In this document: positions 48,801-59,611 of the stretch, piece by piece
Layout of the letters: every line of letters begins with the position of its first letter
Position numbering within the stretch: position 1 is the first letter of the stretch
Source of the DNA: Nectonema munidae
Lineage: Eukaryota > Nematomorpha > Nectonematoida > Nectonematidae
Assembly: GCA_030549495.1 (NCBI GenBank)
Contig: JAUIRK010000156.1
Span: 124,001 to 188,000 of the forward strand
Length of the DNA: 64,000 bases
Direction: 5' to 3'
Program-made: the position numbers and the translations under genes
Notes under the pieces: model-generated
The model's input: only the letters and a program-made list of their open reading frames with translations
The model's database searches: none
What the model was told of the DNA's origin: nothing

Positions 48801-50185
48801 AAGCTCTAGCTTGCTTTTGAATAAATTTTTACAATTGTTACATTCAATGAAAGCTGTAGAATAATTTCACCAGAAAATATGTAGAGAATAAGTAAGCCTT
48901 GCCCCGCCCATTGGTATTTAAAAATATATAAATGTATACTATCTTATAGTCCCGGCCCCATTAAAATAAGTTTTATACTTATTTAAAAAGGGATGATCAT
49001 GATTATTAGTTTCTTAGATAAAGAAGAGTGTGTTTTAAATACCGAATAGTTTAGTTTTCGTAAGCATATGAAGTAGCCTATTCTTACCCTAAATCAAAAG
49101 TAAGAGTTGCCTTTAAATATACCAAGTTTTATTATTTAGAGTCGTAGTCAGATTTTTGCAAGTACTAATAGTCAGAGTGGGAGATTTTCGGTCGCACTTT
49201 GCAACTCTGGTGGTGCTAACCGCAATAATACTATTCCTAGTAATGATGCGATAAATATTGTGAAAGATTTTTGCAAGTTCATATAGAAGTGTTAACTAGG
49301 CGTTAAACTAGCTGTTAAGACAGCCCCTTATTACTTAAGGCTGGAGATACAATTCTCCAATCGAGTTTTGAACGTGTAAAAAAAGAATATAAAATCTATT
49401 AAATAGATAAAACAGTATTTTGTCACTTATTTAAAATTAAAAAAAAAACCCAATCCGTTTGCGCTTAACTTTAGAATCCCAATGTGATGATGAATCGGAA
49501 ATTTCTAGTTAACACACTAAATAGGCAGATTGATCACGACTCTATTACCTCATCTCATACAAAAAAAATAGTAATGATACCGTTTCTTTTATCAACTACC
49601 CTATTTTTCGACATTTAAATGCTATGAAGTTAATAAAAATAATCAGTAATCTTATTAGTCATTTTTTTAAAAGTAATTATAATAAAATTTTTATGAAAAA
49701 CACAATTAAATAGTAGATTAATCGGCACACTGTAAAGATTAAAACCAAATTTAATGATTAATGAGCTCAAAATTTTAAGTTGTTGCAACATCAATTCTAC
49801 TCAGATGATAATAATTACGAAATTGAAATCTTTACTTTTTGAAATTTTTTTTATGAAAAAAACTCCATACGAGGGTTCGATGAGATCACCTAAAAATAAA
49901 TTCCAAAAACACGCAAAAGTATAAGATTGGAGAATTTTTCATAAGGAGTATGCACTTTTTAGCATTTAGTGTGATCATTTCCACCATAAGTAGTGCAGTG
50001 GGGTTTAAAAAAGTTCATAAAAATAAAGGAAAACTAAAACACTAAAATATAAGATGAAAAACATTTACATCTTGGGTGACAGAAGTTGAAGCAACACTTT
50101 CAGCTTGAGGGTTTATTATCGGTTTGACAGTTGCATCCTTCGCTCTCCCTCTTGCACGTCCTCGGGCTCTTCCTTGGGGGTCCAT
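37032..50185 (-). CDS. piwi: PIWI-clade Argonaute (20 exons)
   Basis: This germline small-RNA effector binds piRNAs and cleaves transposon RNA. Exons, 5' to 3': 50185-50069, 43261-43183, 43085-43035, 42978-42880, 42827-42610, 42559-42432, 42373-42293, 42246-42052, 41912-41801, 41747-41627, 41573-41462, 41411-41294, 41229-41045, 40070-39922, 39865-39741, 39684-39510, 38098-37942, 37879-37754, 37349-37202 and 37148-37032. All are GT-AG and phase-consistent, giving 870 residues, the usual Piwi size. The catalytic tetrad is D640 (GIDSYHD), E678 (HKELLDGL), D710 (YRDGVGDGQ) and H845 (QYAHKLA). The MID motif is [12 protein letters not shown]. The N-terminus, [15 protein letters not shown], suits arginine methylation and Tudor binding. 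It resembles Piwi/Aub/Siwi more than Ago3. Uncertain points are the exon 3 acceptor (43085 or 43107) and whether exon 1 joins exon 2 directly across 6.8 kb. Confidence 0.95.
38650..38937 (+). pseudogene. hAT transposase fragment in Piwi intron 16
   Basis: A 95-codon plus-strand frame reads [16 protein letters not shown] and then [20 protein letters not shown]. This resembles the SCAND3/ZBED-type hAT segment (usually LxLQGKDxxIxxxxxxVxAFxxKL). It is antisense to Piwi. Neither ends nor a catalytic core were found around it. Confidence 0.5.
39922..41747 (-). CDS. piwi: Piwi exons 10-14 (linker 2 and MID domain)
   Basis: These exons encode [51 protein letters not shown] and [16 protein letters not shown], then [20 protein letters not shown]. 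The last is the MID pocket that binds the 5' phosphate of the guide. Exon 13 must use the second of two adjacent GTs (donor GTATTT) to join exon 14 in phase. The intron between them (41044-40071) is 974 bp. Confidence 0.92.
41801..42559 (-). CDS. piwi: Piwi exons 6-9 (linker and PAZ domain)
   Basis: Exons 6-9 encode [84 protein letters not shown] and [13 protein letters not shown], followed by [15 protein letters not shown]. These match the Piwi PAZ domain, which holds the 2'-O-methylated 3' end of the guide. Introns are 58-139 bp. Confidence 0.93.
42610..43261 (-). CDS. piwi: Piwi exons 2-5 (N domain)
   Basis: Exon 2 encodes [15 protein letters not shown]. Exon 3 contains [10 protein letters not shown]. 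Exon 4 has [12 protein letters not shown]. Exon 5 has [20 protein letters not shown] then [16 protein letters not shown], the classic Piwi entry to the N domain. Introns are short (52-97 bp). Exon 2 leaves in phase 1, which requires the exon 3 acceptor at 43086-43087. The stronger-looking tttaacag before 43107 would give an immediate stop. Confidence 0.88.
43661..44464 (+). mobile_element. Non-autonomous hAT element, copy 2, perfect 8-bp target duplication
   Basis: The 804-bp element has ends CAGTGGTTCTTAACC and GGTTAAGAACCAATG. It is flanked by identical tagtagac at 43653-43660 and 44465-44472. It inserted in Piwi intron 1, 400 bp upstream of exon 2. It shares termini, subterminal gtcgtgacccctttgggggt and the residual coding block with copy 1, but differs over about 80-130 bp near its left end, so the two are separate derivatives. 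Confidence 0.93.
43832..44041 (+). pseudogene. hAT transposase C-terminal remnant (copy 2)
   Basis: A 69-codon frame, [11 protein letters not shown] to ALPSFWAK, precedes a stop. Beyond it, in a shifted frame (about 44108-44220), [15 protein letters not shown] and [18 protein letters not shown] continue the hAT C-terminal dimerisation domain (normally YLCETGFSxM..LKxxxRNKL). The whole 3' coding end is thus present with a frameshift, while the DDE catalytic core is deleted. Confidence 0.75.
44536..44625. repeat. Small fold-back element in Piwi intron 1
   Basis: The arms aactgccatcgatatattta and its imperfect complement ending catcggcagtt are separated by about 40 bp. This could be a short MITE, but no target duplication is clear. 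Confidence 0.45.
44775..45031. mobile_element. MITE-like element with CAG-type ends, Piwi intron 1
   Basis: The ends CAGAGTTGGGAAAA and TTTTCCCACCCCTG are inverted repeats with two mismatches and resemble hAT termini. The body is non-coding. No matching 8-bp flanks were found, so the call rests on the ends. Confidence 0.5.
45640..46180 (+). pseudogene. Possible retroelement gag-like remnant, Piwi intron 1
   Basis: Broken plus-strand frames include a charged coiled-coil-like piece ([19 protein letters not shown]), then [13 protein letters not shown] and later KVFKDFIV. A charged helix followed by such a block is loosely like LTR-retroelement gag, but no zinc knuckle, protease or polymerase is present. 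This is a weak call. Confidence 0.25.
48249..48376. mobile_element. TTAA-flanked MITE, copy C
   Basis: The 128-bp unit is flanked by TTAA at both ends (TTAACGACC ... GATAACCGGTTAA). It is the reverse-complement counterpart of copy B and shares cagacgatatcta, gataaacgcagacgatt-like text and ttgtaaagtcgacat. The central palindrome here is GTCGACATGTCGAC. It lies in Piwi intron 1. Confidence 0.8.
48472..48670 (-). repeat. tRNA-derived SINE, copy 1
   Basis: Read on the minus strand, a GGTTCGATTTC B-box-like motif (48557-48547, one mismatch to the consensus) is followed by a body ending tgaaaacaccccgccgtact. The body matches the element at 53252-53380. The promoter end is tandemly duplicated (ctaaccaaccttac occurs twice near 48590 and 48630). 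It lies in Piwi intron 1. Confidence 0.55.
50069..50185 (-). CDS. piwi: Piwi exon 1 (arginine-rich N-terminus)
   Basis: 39 codons from ATG (50185-50183), with [12 protein letters not shown] at residues 5-16, ending in VTQD before a GTAAAT donor in phase 0. RG/RA repeats are the usual substrate for symmetric dimethylarginine in Piwi proteins. Exon 2 also opens in phase 0. The link is inferred from motif, strand and phase across a 6.8-kb intron full of repeats. Confidence 0.8.
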
Positions 50186-51855
50186 TCACTGGAATAAAGG
50201 AATAAAACTATTCAAAAAAACGTTGAACAATTTTTAACAAAAGTAAGCCGAACATATAATATACATACTTATATACGATAATGCAAAGATGTTAGAACCC
50301 TTTTTATAAGCTCTTAGGGACGGGTAGAGAGGGGAGATAAAGTGGTTCTAGCCTACGCCCCCTCCATCCTGACCTCTTTTGAAAGTTTAGATAAATAATT
50401 TTGATAAATTATTATTGGCAGTGTAAAAATATTTGATATTTCTATATTTAATATAGAATAATTAAAAGGCTATATCGGCGCATTTTCTTCTATTATTTTG
50501 TGTATGTGTGTGTATCGAGAGTCTATTACGTAATTGCATAAAATAAGGTTATCATTTTAACATAATCAATAATAATCTATACTACTAATAAAACTTTAAA
50601 AATCAAATTATTTATGATGCTAATAAATGCTAAGGAATTCTAGACTTCAAAATTAATTTTTTTTGACTTCACAATTTGTATTTTTCAAATCATATAATAC
50701 CCATATAACCATTTGTTTGATCTAAACAAAATTTTCATTTAAAATAATCGTTCACTTATATTGTTGCAATTATAACAGGGGTGCAAAAACGCGGTCGGGC
50801 ATTCCCACGACGCGACTGAAAATTAGACCCAACAATATAAAAACTTCTCAACAGAAGCTATTATACATTTCTCAGATCAGACAAAAATCTACGGGCAGAC
50901 TAAATTTGAATAAAAAAAATTAATTTCAATAATAATAAATAAATAAAAACAATCAGATACATCATAAAAATGTGTCTTATGCTATAAGAACTCGTTTAAT
51001 AAAAGAAAGTTACAAAATGCATGAAAAAGGGTGCCTCGCAGAAATTGTGAATTATTATACAAAGCTAAAAAACAAGGAACAGCAATGGCTAAATGTTTAT
51101 TGAAAATGGAGATAAAAGAAATGGGAAATCTTAAAAAACTTTTTATTATTCCAAACTTTATTGCTTATCACAACAAGGCCAAAGAGTAATTTTGATAAAC
51201 AAATTGAACTTATCGGAAAGTAGAGAATAAAAGTGAAAATATATATGAACACAATATTTGCACTGCTTCTTCTAACAACAAAAAACTTTTGGAAAACATT
51301 TTGAAATCTTGATTTCTTAGTTTCCTACTCGATGATTATACTGACAATCAGTTGCTGCACCTGTTATTGTGTACATGCGCTACATCTAAAGAATCGTAGG
51401 TCTGGAAGAGTTATCGAATGAAACTGCTGATTATTGTAACAGCTTCAATTTCTCTAACAAAACGACTAAGAGTAAATCTATTTGACAACAATGAAATAGT
51501 TCGTCTTGCAACCGATAGAGCAAAAACAATAACCGGATTTCATAGCGCTGTAGCTGTAAAATGAACTACAGATATTCCTCATTTTTTGACATCCACCATG
51601 TGGCTCAAGACACTAGCAGCTTTAGATTAAAAAGTTATCATATATTCAATAAGTTGTATCGATGCTTGGAGGATTGTACAATGTACATCTATTATTATTC
51701 CTCACTAAGAAATTATTTCAACTGAAAAAGGTTGGAAAAGTTTTTGCAGTCCAGTTACTAAAACTAAGAGACATGAGGAGATCTCTAATGACTCAAGTCT
51801 AAAGGATGGCTGAAATCTATTTATGATTAGAGGTTTTCGAAGTATTCTCATTTTC
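50186..51855. other. Upstream region of Piwi; no second gene seen
   Basis: This is expected to hold the Piwi 5' untranslated region and promoter, but I could not place a TATA box or initiator with any confidence. A stretch near 51470-51560 reads LATDRAKTITGFHSAVAVK, faintly like a hAT core (CTDGAxxMxGxxSG), too weak to list alone. Confidence 0.3.
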
Positions 51856-51858
51856 TTT

Positions 51859-51965
51859 ATGGGGGCCATGCATAAAGTACGTAAGCATAAAATTGCCCAC
51901 TTTCCGACCTTCCCCCTTCTGTACTCACGCATACGTTTTTGGCACCCCCTCCTCAAACATACTGC
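51859..51965 (+). repeat. ggggccat(t/g)cataaagtacgta repeat, copy 1
   Basis: It begins gggggccatgcataaagtac and shares that block, inverted, with 55056-55215. Text of this kind is dispersed in arthropod genomes. The short minus-strand frame here is a by-product of the repeat. Confidence 0.5.
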
Positions 51966-53251
51966 GTACAATCAACCTTGGTAAGCTTTCGCATTTCCCT
52001 CTTCCACTTACATCTTCATATACTAATCCTTCCTCATCTTCCCTGATTCCTATGTAAAAGAGTGAAGCAGATCATTTCGGCCTTTAATTATATTAATATG
52101 ATGGCCTTTAGGCCGATTTGTGCAAAGGCCAGATTGTCTTGAGATCAAATTATCTCTGAACAGTAATAAATATATTAATAGAAATCGAATTACGGTGAAA
52201 GTAGCTATTATTCGACGCTTAAAATACATTTTACAACAAAATAAGGTATATATACCAGGGGCGTAAATCCGGAGGGTTACAAACGATGTATAATGTTGCC
52301 CAAGTTTTTTAAGTTTTTAAATTGTGCCCTCTATCAACTTTTTTCTGGCTACGCCACAGCTTCTCTCTAATTTGTATTTAGAGTTAAATTAAAAATAATT
52401 ATATTTTATCTCATTAAAAACTAGTTTTTAGTGGAATATAAAGTAAAATATTTTCAGAACTTTTCTTCATAATACCAAAGTTCAGCTATTCAAATTAATC
52501 ACAGATTTTTGGTAAAAATTTAGTTCCATCAATACACCAAACATTTTGCAAAAATGGAAATTTGTTCGTTTTAAAATGAGAGAAAAATAGTTTTCGATCG
52601 TTACAATTTTATATCAATGAATATTGTCAGACTCGCGTTAAAAAAATTTTCAACAAAGGTCACTTCTTTATCAATACGTTTGTTACAATATTTTTTTCAA
52701 GTCAAGAAATTTTTTTTCAATAGCTATTTGGGAATGAATATTTTGACTAGCTATTCAGTTTAAAAGCAAAAATACTCAATTTGTTAAATATTTGAGCAGA
52801 TATTTTTTATAATGTTCCATTGTTAAATTTTGTAATTAACACTGTACATAATTAATTAACTCATTTTTTAAAGAAAATTTGTTGATTATAATAAAAATAT
52901 AATATCGAAACAAAATGTTTCAGTTGTTAAAAATGTACTTGATCTATTTATGACCGCTGGCAGAATTTTATTTGTACAGAAATAGTCAAAAAAAAAGCAA
53001 TTATTTCTTCTCGTATACATGATTTTTATGATTTATGTTAGTTTAAATGCTTTTTGGCTTTTGCAACTTATAAAAACTTGAAAATATGAAATAAAGTGCC
53101 GATAAACTATCATTATTTATGCCTCCTATTATTTTCAAATTATTCTGAGAAGAGACAGTTTCATTTTAAAATCATGAAAATTGATTTATCAGTTTATTTT
53201 GTCTTTCTCTCTTATGTTAATTATGTAGCAAATTTTTCAATTTTGAGTAAA

Positions 53252-53380
53252 AGGTACGGTGGGTGTGTTTTCATTGACAAGGCACTGATGTACCTAACTA
53301 TGAACAAATTGGTATAGATGAGGAATCGAACCCAGAGGCTTCCGTGCTGAGTCAATCATCTCAACCAACCTGTCATGTCA
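53252..53380 (-). repeat. tRNA-derived SINE, copy 2
   Basis: On the minus strand a perfect B box GGTTCGATTCC (53332-53322) lies about 25-40 bp downstream of an A-box-like ggttgagatgattgactcag. The body ends ccttgtcaatgaaaacacac and ccaccgtacc, as in copy 1. The sequence does not fold into an intact tRNA cloverleaf that I can support, so it is a SINE head and not a tRNA gene. Confidence 0.6.
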
Positions 53381-55055
53381 CCCATAGAGTATGCTGTAGT
53401 GGATACGTCAAATTAGTTTTCAAGAAACTTAAGTTATGCTCTAAAATTTTTTATTTTTTGTTGAAGCTCTATAACTTTTTATGATAGGCTTTTTTTCCTT
53501 AAAAGTTATTATAAAAAGCAAATCATTGCAAAAGGTTAAAAGTTGTTATTTTAAAAACAAGTTAACCAATCGTTGTTTGGTTTGCCTGCCCCTGTTGTGA
53601 ATCATACATGCTTTCCATACATTTTCAACAGTCTTTTTTATTCCACCTCACAATGTTTTTATCAATCCCTTGACATTTTGAAACAGTTATTGATAAGATT
53701 TTTCATTCTTCCTTAAATTTGATATTAAAAAAGAGATTTTTTTGTATTGGAAGTTTTTTTCCACTTAAGACAACTACCATTAAAATTTTGAACATATTTT
53801 TGTAAGTCCTATTTTTAGAATTTTTGATATAGCAAATAATTATGCGCTATCTTTAAATTTCTCATATTGTGCGGGATTACGTAAAGAATGATAAGTTTAA
53901 TTAAGATATTAAAAGAAATTTTTAAATTATTTTAAACAATGACTCTTTTAAAGATGTCAAAAAACAATTAATTTAATTAATTTGTTTGAAATTTTTGTTG
54001 AGAAAAAAATAAGTAAAATGAACAAATTTAAAATAAAATTTTAGATAACCTAAAATCATAAGTAAAATAAATTTAAAAAATATAAACCAAAAATTTTATG
54101 AAATTTGAAGAAAAAGAATCAAGCAAAAAATTTTAATATAAAAAAGTTGTGAATTAGCCTATTAAAAAATTCAAAAAACAAATTCCGAAAAAACTGATTA
54201 AAATAATTCTAAAATTAAAAAAAAATTTCTAAGCAAAAATTTTAAAGATATTTATGCTCAACCCCAGCCCACGAGGTTTCAACTTGCAAAAATAAACAAT
54301 TTGTCAATTAATAATAATTACCGACCAATCGGTATTCGACTAAAGTTCTTATTGGTGCATCACTAGTTCCAAGCATATTTTTAAATGTCCACTATTCTAA
54401 ACAAACAACTTATACCTTATATCAATTTACATCAGGGCGCACATCGGGGGGTGAGGTTATGCAATTAAAATATTTTAGCTTAAAGCATAATTTTTAAATT
54501 TCATCAATTTTGTAAAAAAAAAATATAATGTAGTCTTACGTATGCGCTCTATACACTCCATTTTAAAGGATTGTTTCAATATTTGTTCTCCAGTGGTATT
54601 CCCATACCAGTAATTTTAAAAATGGCAAAAAAAAATTTCGCCGCTTCCAATAATTTTGAAGATATGCGCCTCTGCTCCCGGGAAGAGAGATTGAAATACA
54701 AACATATTCTGAAATACTGACATTTTCTCATTGTCAGAATCAGAAATAGATGCTGGTGTAATATCATATGATATCATTATCCTCCTATTAATCATGATTT
54801 GATCCAACTGTGTCAATATAACTTGCTCGGTGAACCAATATTCCAAATACTCTTGTTCAGTTTCTATTTCATAGATAGAAAATACAAATGAAATGGTACG
54901 ATTAGGTATTTCATTCCTTCCTTTGGTTGTAAGTTCAACAATAAACGCTCCTTTAATGGTGCAAAAGACATACGAGTGAAGTTTAAAAATATGTTTTCAA
55001 CTCAATTGGCTGCTCACGTTGGATATGGAATGAATCGGTTGTGAAATATTGTTGG

Positions 55056-55215
55056 CCACTTGATAACAAATGCTGAACAGCATGAGTTATTCAAACATTG
55101 TGCTGCGCACGCAGTGCCATTCAAAACCCGCTTCCACTCCTTGTACGCAGGCGTGCGCTTTTTAAGAGACCATCTCCCCTTTTTATTGCGTACGTACTTT
55201 ATGAATGGCCCCTAT
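55056..55215 (-). repeat. ggggccat(t/g)cataaagtacgta repeat, copy 2 (inverted)
   Basis: The sequence gcgtacgtactttatgaatg followed by gcccctat is the complement of the block at 51859-51885. The rest is GC-richer than its surroundings (gtgctgcgcacgcagtgcc) and non-coding. Confidence 0.5.
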
Positions 55216-55424
55216 GACTTATTAGCGGTTTTAAGAACACTACTACATTTCAAAAGAAGACTTGATTTTGTAAGGATTTAATTATAGCCTTTAGTTTGGA
55301 AAACTATTTTTTGCAACTAGTAAAACATTTATACAGTATGGGAGTTCTAAGTATTTCCTTTGTTAAAGACATTCAACTGGATGAAGGTATAATTTAACGC
55401 GATAAATCCTTGTTTCAGCTTAGC

Positions 55425-55560
55425 CAACAGACTAATTTACGTCCTGAAAGATTCCCAGTTTTATCTAAACGAATGCAAATTGTTTAAGTTTTACCAAGTG
55501 TATCTGTGAGTTGTGAAAGCGGATTTAACAAAATGAACTGCATTAAAATAGATCTCAAAT
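55425..55560 (+). pseudogene. hAT dimerisation-domain fragment
   Basis: RPERFPVLSKRMQIV, a stop, then LPSVSVSCESGFNKMNCIKI and DLKSRQTVA match the hAT C-terminal pattern (FPxL...SCERGFSxMNxIKxxxRxxL). Only about 45 codons remain. It ends 38 bp before the MITE at 55599, so the MITE may have landed in its 3' end. Confidence 0.55.
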
Positions 55561-55598
55561 CAAGACAGACAGTAGCTTAATTAACTCATACTTATCAG

Positions 55599-55891
55599 CA
55601 GGGCTTTGGAGCCGCCTCAAAATTGTGTGGCTCCGCTCTGAAAGTAAATATTTTTTTATGGCTCCCTCTCCAACGTTTTATATATTATAATTTATTTATG
55701 GTTTGTTCTTTGTAAATAGAATATGAACATGAACAAAAACGGATTATTTATATTTCAAGGTTATATATGTAAAAATTGTGCTTTTGATATATCACGAATT
55801 ATACGCTTGGAACCAGACATAGGGAGTCGTTTTTTGTATTTGTAACTCCGGCTCCGTCTCCTAGTAAAAATTTTGCGGCTCCCAAGCCCTG
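55599..55891. mobile_element. hAT-type MITE, 293 bp, with target duplication
   Basis: The ends CAGGGCTTTGGAGCCG and CGGCTCCCAAGCCCTG are inverted repeats. The flanks are cttatcag (55591-55598) and tttatcag (55892-55899), 7 of 8 identical. There is no coding capacity. Confidence 0.85.
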
Positions 55892-57387
55892 TTTATCAGC
55901 CTAAGTTGTGTTGCAGCTAATGTTTTTTTGCAGAATTATTAGACTATGTTATGACACGGATGGGCAAAGATATGTACATGTGTAAAAAATAAAACGCTTA
56001 TATTTATGAATATGTACATATAATATATCAGTTTTCTCGTTTATCTATATTATATCTTATATTAACATTTTTGCAAAGCAGAATTAGCAGGTATATTATG
56101 TGGTTATACTGTCATAATCTTCATATTAAAAAGACGAAATGAAATTCAACTTATCAGAGATCATGCTAGTTTATAAGAAAATAAGTAATAGGTAAGATGT
56201 TTATTTCAAAAAATTAAATTTTGCAATATAAATGCATTTTTAGCAGGATGGTTTATGAAACCTTACTTTAATTGAAACCACTAAAGAGTTTACACTAAAA
56301 TATGAGAGCACGTCAATGGTACTAGAGTGTAGAGATTATACAGAGTAAAAAAAGTAACAAAAATAATCTTATGATCAAATCCACGGAATTAAATACTTAG
56401 TTCAACACATATCTAAATATTAATGAACAAACTACAAAATAATAAACAAAAGACCATCTTTAGTATCAAAATTATATTTTATCTGACAACTGAGACAAGA
56501 AAGTAAAAAATTGGATCAAACTAAAATAAACATTTTTATTTCAAAGTTGTAATCAATAAAAAAAATATTACTAGAATACAAGAGGACGTATTCTCTATTC
56601 AACAAAAATCTATAGCGCCTAAAGTATTTGAGCTTATAACCTAAAAATGTTAATAGTTCTGAAAAAAATATATATTTGATCAGTTATTATTTCTATATAT
56701 ATTAATTAAGCTTTAACTAAAAGTAGTAAATTATAATTTATTCAGGTTTCAAATAAATATTTAAATTAAAGGTAAAAATACCGTATCTATTATTTCCAAA
56801 CTTAAAAAAGGAAAAGAAAGTTTTAGCGAATAAAAATTTAATTAAAAATAAAAAAATAAATAAACAAGCAAAAAAATCATTTTTTTATAATTTGGTTTAA
56901 TAAGGAACCTCAAAGATACAAAACTATATATTTTTTTCAAATTATTGAACAACTCCTTAAAATTGTATCATTCGTATAAATTCTTTCTTCTAAAAGTAAT
57001 ATTAATTTCTTTCTATAGTGTTATAAAGGTTATCATAGAAGAGTTAAAATTGAAAAAATGTTGCCCTTATGTCTCGATTTTTTTACTTTCTTAAATGTCA
57101 ACTGAATGCGTATCTCACAAACAAAATCAACTGAGAACTTACCTCGTCTAACTAATAAAATAACAACGTTTATACATTTAATTTGGCCACAAGTTGTTTC
57201 TTACAACTTTTATACATTCTATGAAATTTATTTGTATAGTATTAGTTTAAAGATTTACTTGATGCTTTTACATTTTAAATATTTAGAGTTTACGCGCAAT
57301 TGTCTTGCGCTTATTGTTTATCAATTATAGATGAGATTCCATCATGATTCAACTACTTTTATGGTTTGCTCATAACAGTAAACCCCC

Positions 57388-57666
57388 TAGGGGCCGGCTT
57401 TTGGCCACTGCAACCTATGCGGCAGCAGTGGGCCTCGTGCTTCTCATTTTTCATTTTAATGATATATTGTATGATTTCCCTAAAGGCAAGGTTCGCAAAG
57501 TAAAGTTACTTTGATCGTCATTTTGTGTTGATGAAAAAGTAATAAAACAAATCCCTTTTCTTATTTTCAAAATCTTATTTCTCACTTTTAATCTTTTTTC
57601 CTAACCACACTGGGGCCCGCGCAAACCATTTTGCATAGGGCCCCGCGAACACTAGAGCCGGCCCTG
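57388..57666. mobile_element. MITE-like element with GGGCCGGCT ends
   Basis: The left end taggggccggctttt and right end ctagagccggccctg are inverted repeats around GC-rich subterminal text (ggggcccgcgcaaacc). A CAGGGCCGGCTC-type terminus fits hAT. The flanking 8 bp do not match clearly. Confidence 0.45.
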
Positions 57667-57669
57667 CCC

Positions 57670-59480
57670 CTAGCATCAAGTCTTTGACTTTTAAGAAATG
57701 GTTATGGACGATTTAATAATCAAAATCCTACTTTTCATATTTTATTTTTAGTTTAGTTTTAATTACTTAACTCTGCACTCAAGACAGGCACAAAACAAAT
57801 TGTGGTTTCAATAAAACCATTTTTTTTATCTTTTACAGTGTCCATTTTCGGTGATCAACTAAACAGAATATTTTTCGATATCGGTTTAAAGGGTGTGTTA
57901 AAATAAAGTGTTTGGTTTTGAAATAAGAAAGTATTCCTGATTTAGGATTTTAGTCAGTGTTTGGTTTAGCACAGGGGATACCAAAAGTCAGACTTTATCC
58001 TTCAATTTTTCGTCTAAAATATCTAATAAAAAAAATATGTCATAAATGAACAAATAAAAGTGAGAAAGTGAAGCGGATTAAGTTGCGTGAATAAAGAAAG
58101 GAGGCGTCAGGCAGCAGGAGGTTGTGACAATATCTTTAAAGCAAAACAAGAAAAGGGAAGAAGGTGCGCGAGTGATTAAAAGGGACAAGATGGTTAATGG
58201 AGGTATGTCAATATGTAAATATAATAACCATGGATACATGTTAATTTTAATTTAAAAGTTATAATACTTGAAATAAATAATAAAAGATATATAGCAAAGA
58301 GTTGTCTTTTAGGAGACGCAAAACTATACCTTAAAACTATTTTCCGTCCGAACTCTACACAGATTTATTATGTATATATATATGATTATACCACTAAATA
58401 GCTAGTTCTGAAATAGCTTGAGCAAAATAGCTAGTTCTACAAATGCCAAAACAGCTTGTTCCAAAATCGCTAGTATACCAAAATAGCTAGTTTACCAAAA
58501 TAGTTATATTCGGTCTAGCTGTTTAGTCATTTAATAGTCTCTTTCGACTAGGAAAAATTAGGATTAGAAGAACACGAACATAATTTGTTTTTTACAATAA
58601 AAATATTTTGTTTTTATTAATCTGTTTTTACAACAGAAATATTTCTATTCATTATAAAAATAATGAGATACTGTCTCTTTAGAGGATTTCTATTTTTAGG
58701 TTTCTTTAAAAATTTATATAACATTAAATAGGAGGTCGTATGTGCTAACATTACGTCAAAACTTTTATAGAGAAATTAAAAAAATTAATACAATCTATTT
58801 AAAATTAATAAAGCAAGGATAGGTAGGTGTGAAGATTTTTAAGCACTTTCCAACTAGAGCTGATATCTATGCTTACAAGTCTGCTGGAATTTAATCTTCA
58901 AAGTGAGAATCTAGTCTTTGCGGATCTTTCTAAAATAGGAAAGTAAAACTTGGAAGATTTTCATGACTGTAGACAAGAGTTCGGGAACCTTTTTGTTAAA
59001 AAGAGCCTTAAAAATGCCTATATTATAACACAGTTTTTAAAGAGCCACACATTTAAAGATTTTAAATCAGACAATAATTAAATAGAAAATAACAAGAATT
59101 TTATAATAAAACCTTATTCTTTATTTTAATAAATTTATTTATAATAAAAAACTATTAGAAAGCTATTAATGCGACTTCTGGTTTTGCATGGTTTTGCTGA
59201 TGACGGTCTATGTAAAATAAGCTGCAAAAATAGCTTCAAATATAAAGTTAAATAACTTTGTAAATAATTTAACAATTTAATTTAAATTTTGCATATAAAC
59301 TAAATATAATATACAATATATATATTCAAAGTTACAATTAAATCTGTTCCCTAGAATTTGTATGATAGCCTCTCAAACTTTTCCGAAATTTTTGGGAACC
59401 ATTTTAAGGGTAAAATAAGCTGCAAATTCGACGGCCATTTTTTTGGATTTTTAAAAATGGCGAATTCTTTTATTTTCTCC
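57670..59480. other. Gene-free stretch with a short degenerate tandem repeat
   Basis: No coding frame was found. At 58396-58515 a roughly 18-20-bp unit (ccaaaatagctagtttac-like) repeats about six times with variation. Confidence 0.55.
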
Positions 59481-59611
59481 TAAAATATAATTACAACCAT
59501 TTTCTTGTTTTCTATTTCAAATTTTTTTTATAGTTTGAATTTTTCTGTAAGAAACTTAACTTATTTATAATTGTTTTTATAAGTTCTTCGCTTATTATAA
59601 TATTTTTTTTG

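Noticed and set aside
52257..52359. Possible 103-bp MITE with CAGGGGCGTA and TACGCCACAG ends
   Set aside because: The ends are short and imperfect and no target duplication was found.
53322..53380. Possible tRNA gene because of a perfect B box
   Set aside because: No acceptor stem or complete cloverleaf could be drawn, and the same body occurs at 48472, so it is a SINE.
54576..54846. Overlapping minus-strand frames
   Set aside because: No recognisable domain and no supported splice sites; composition matches the surrounding DNA.
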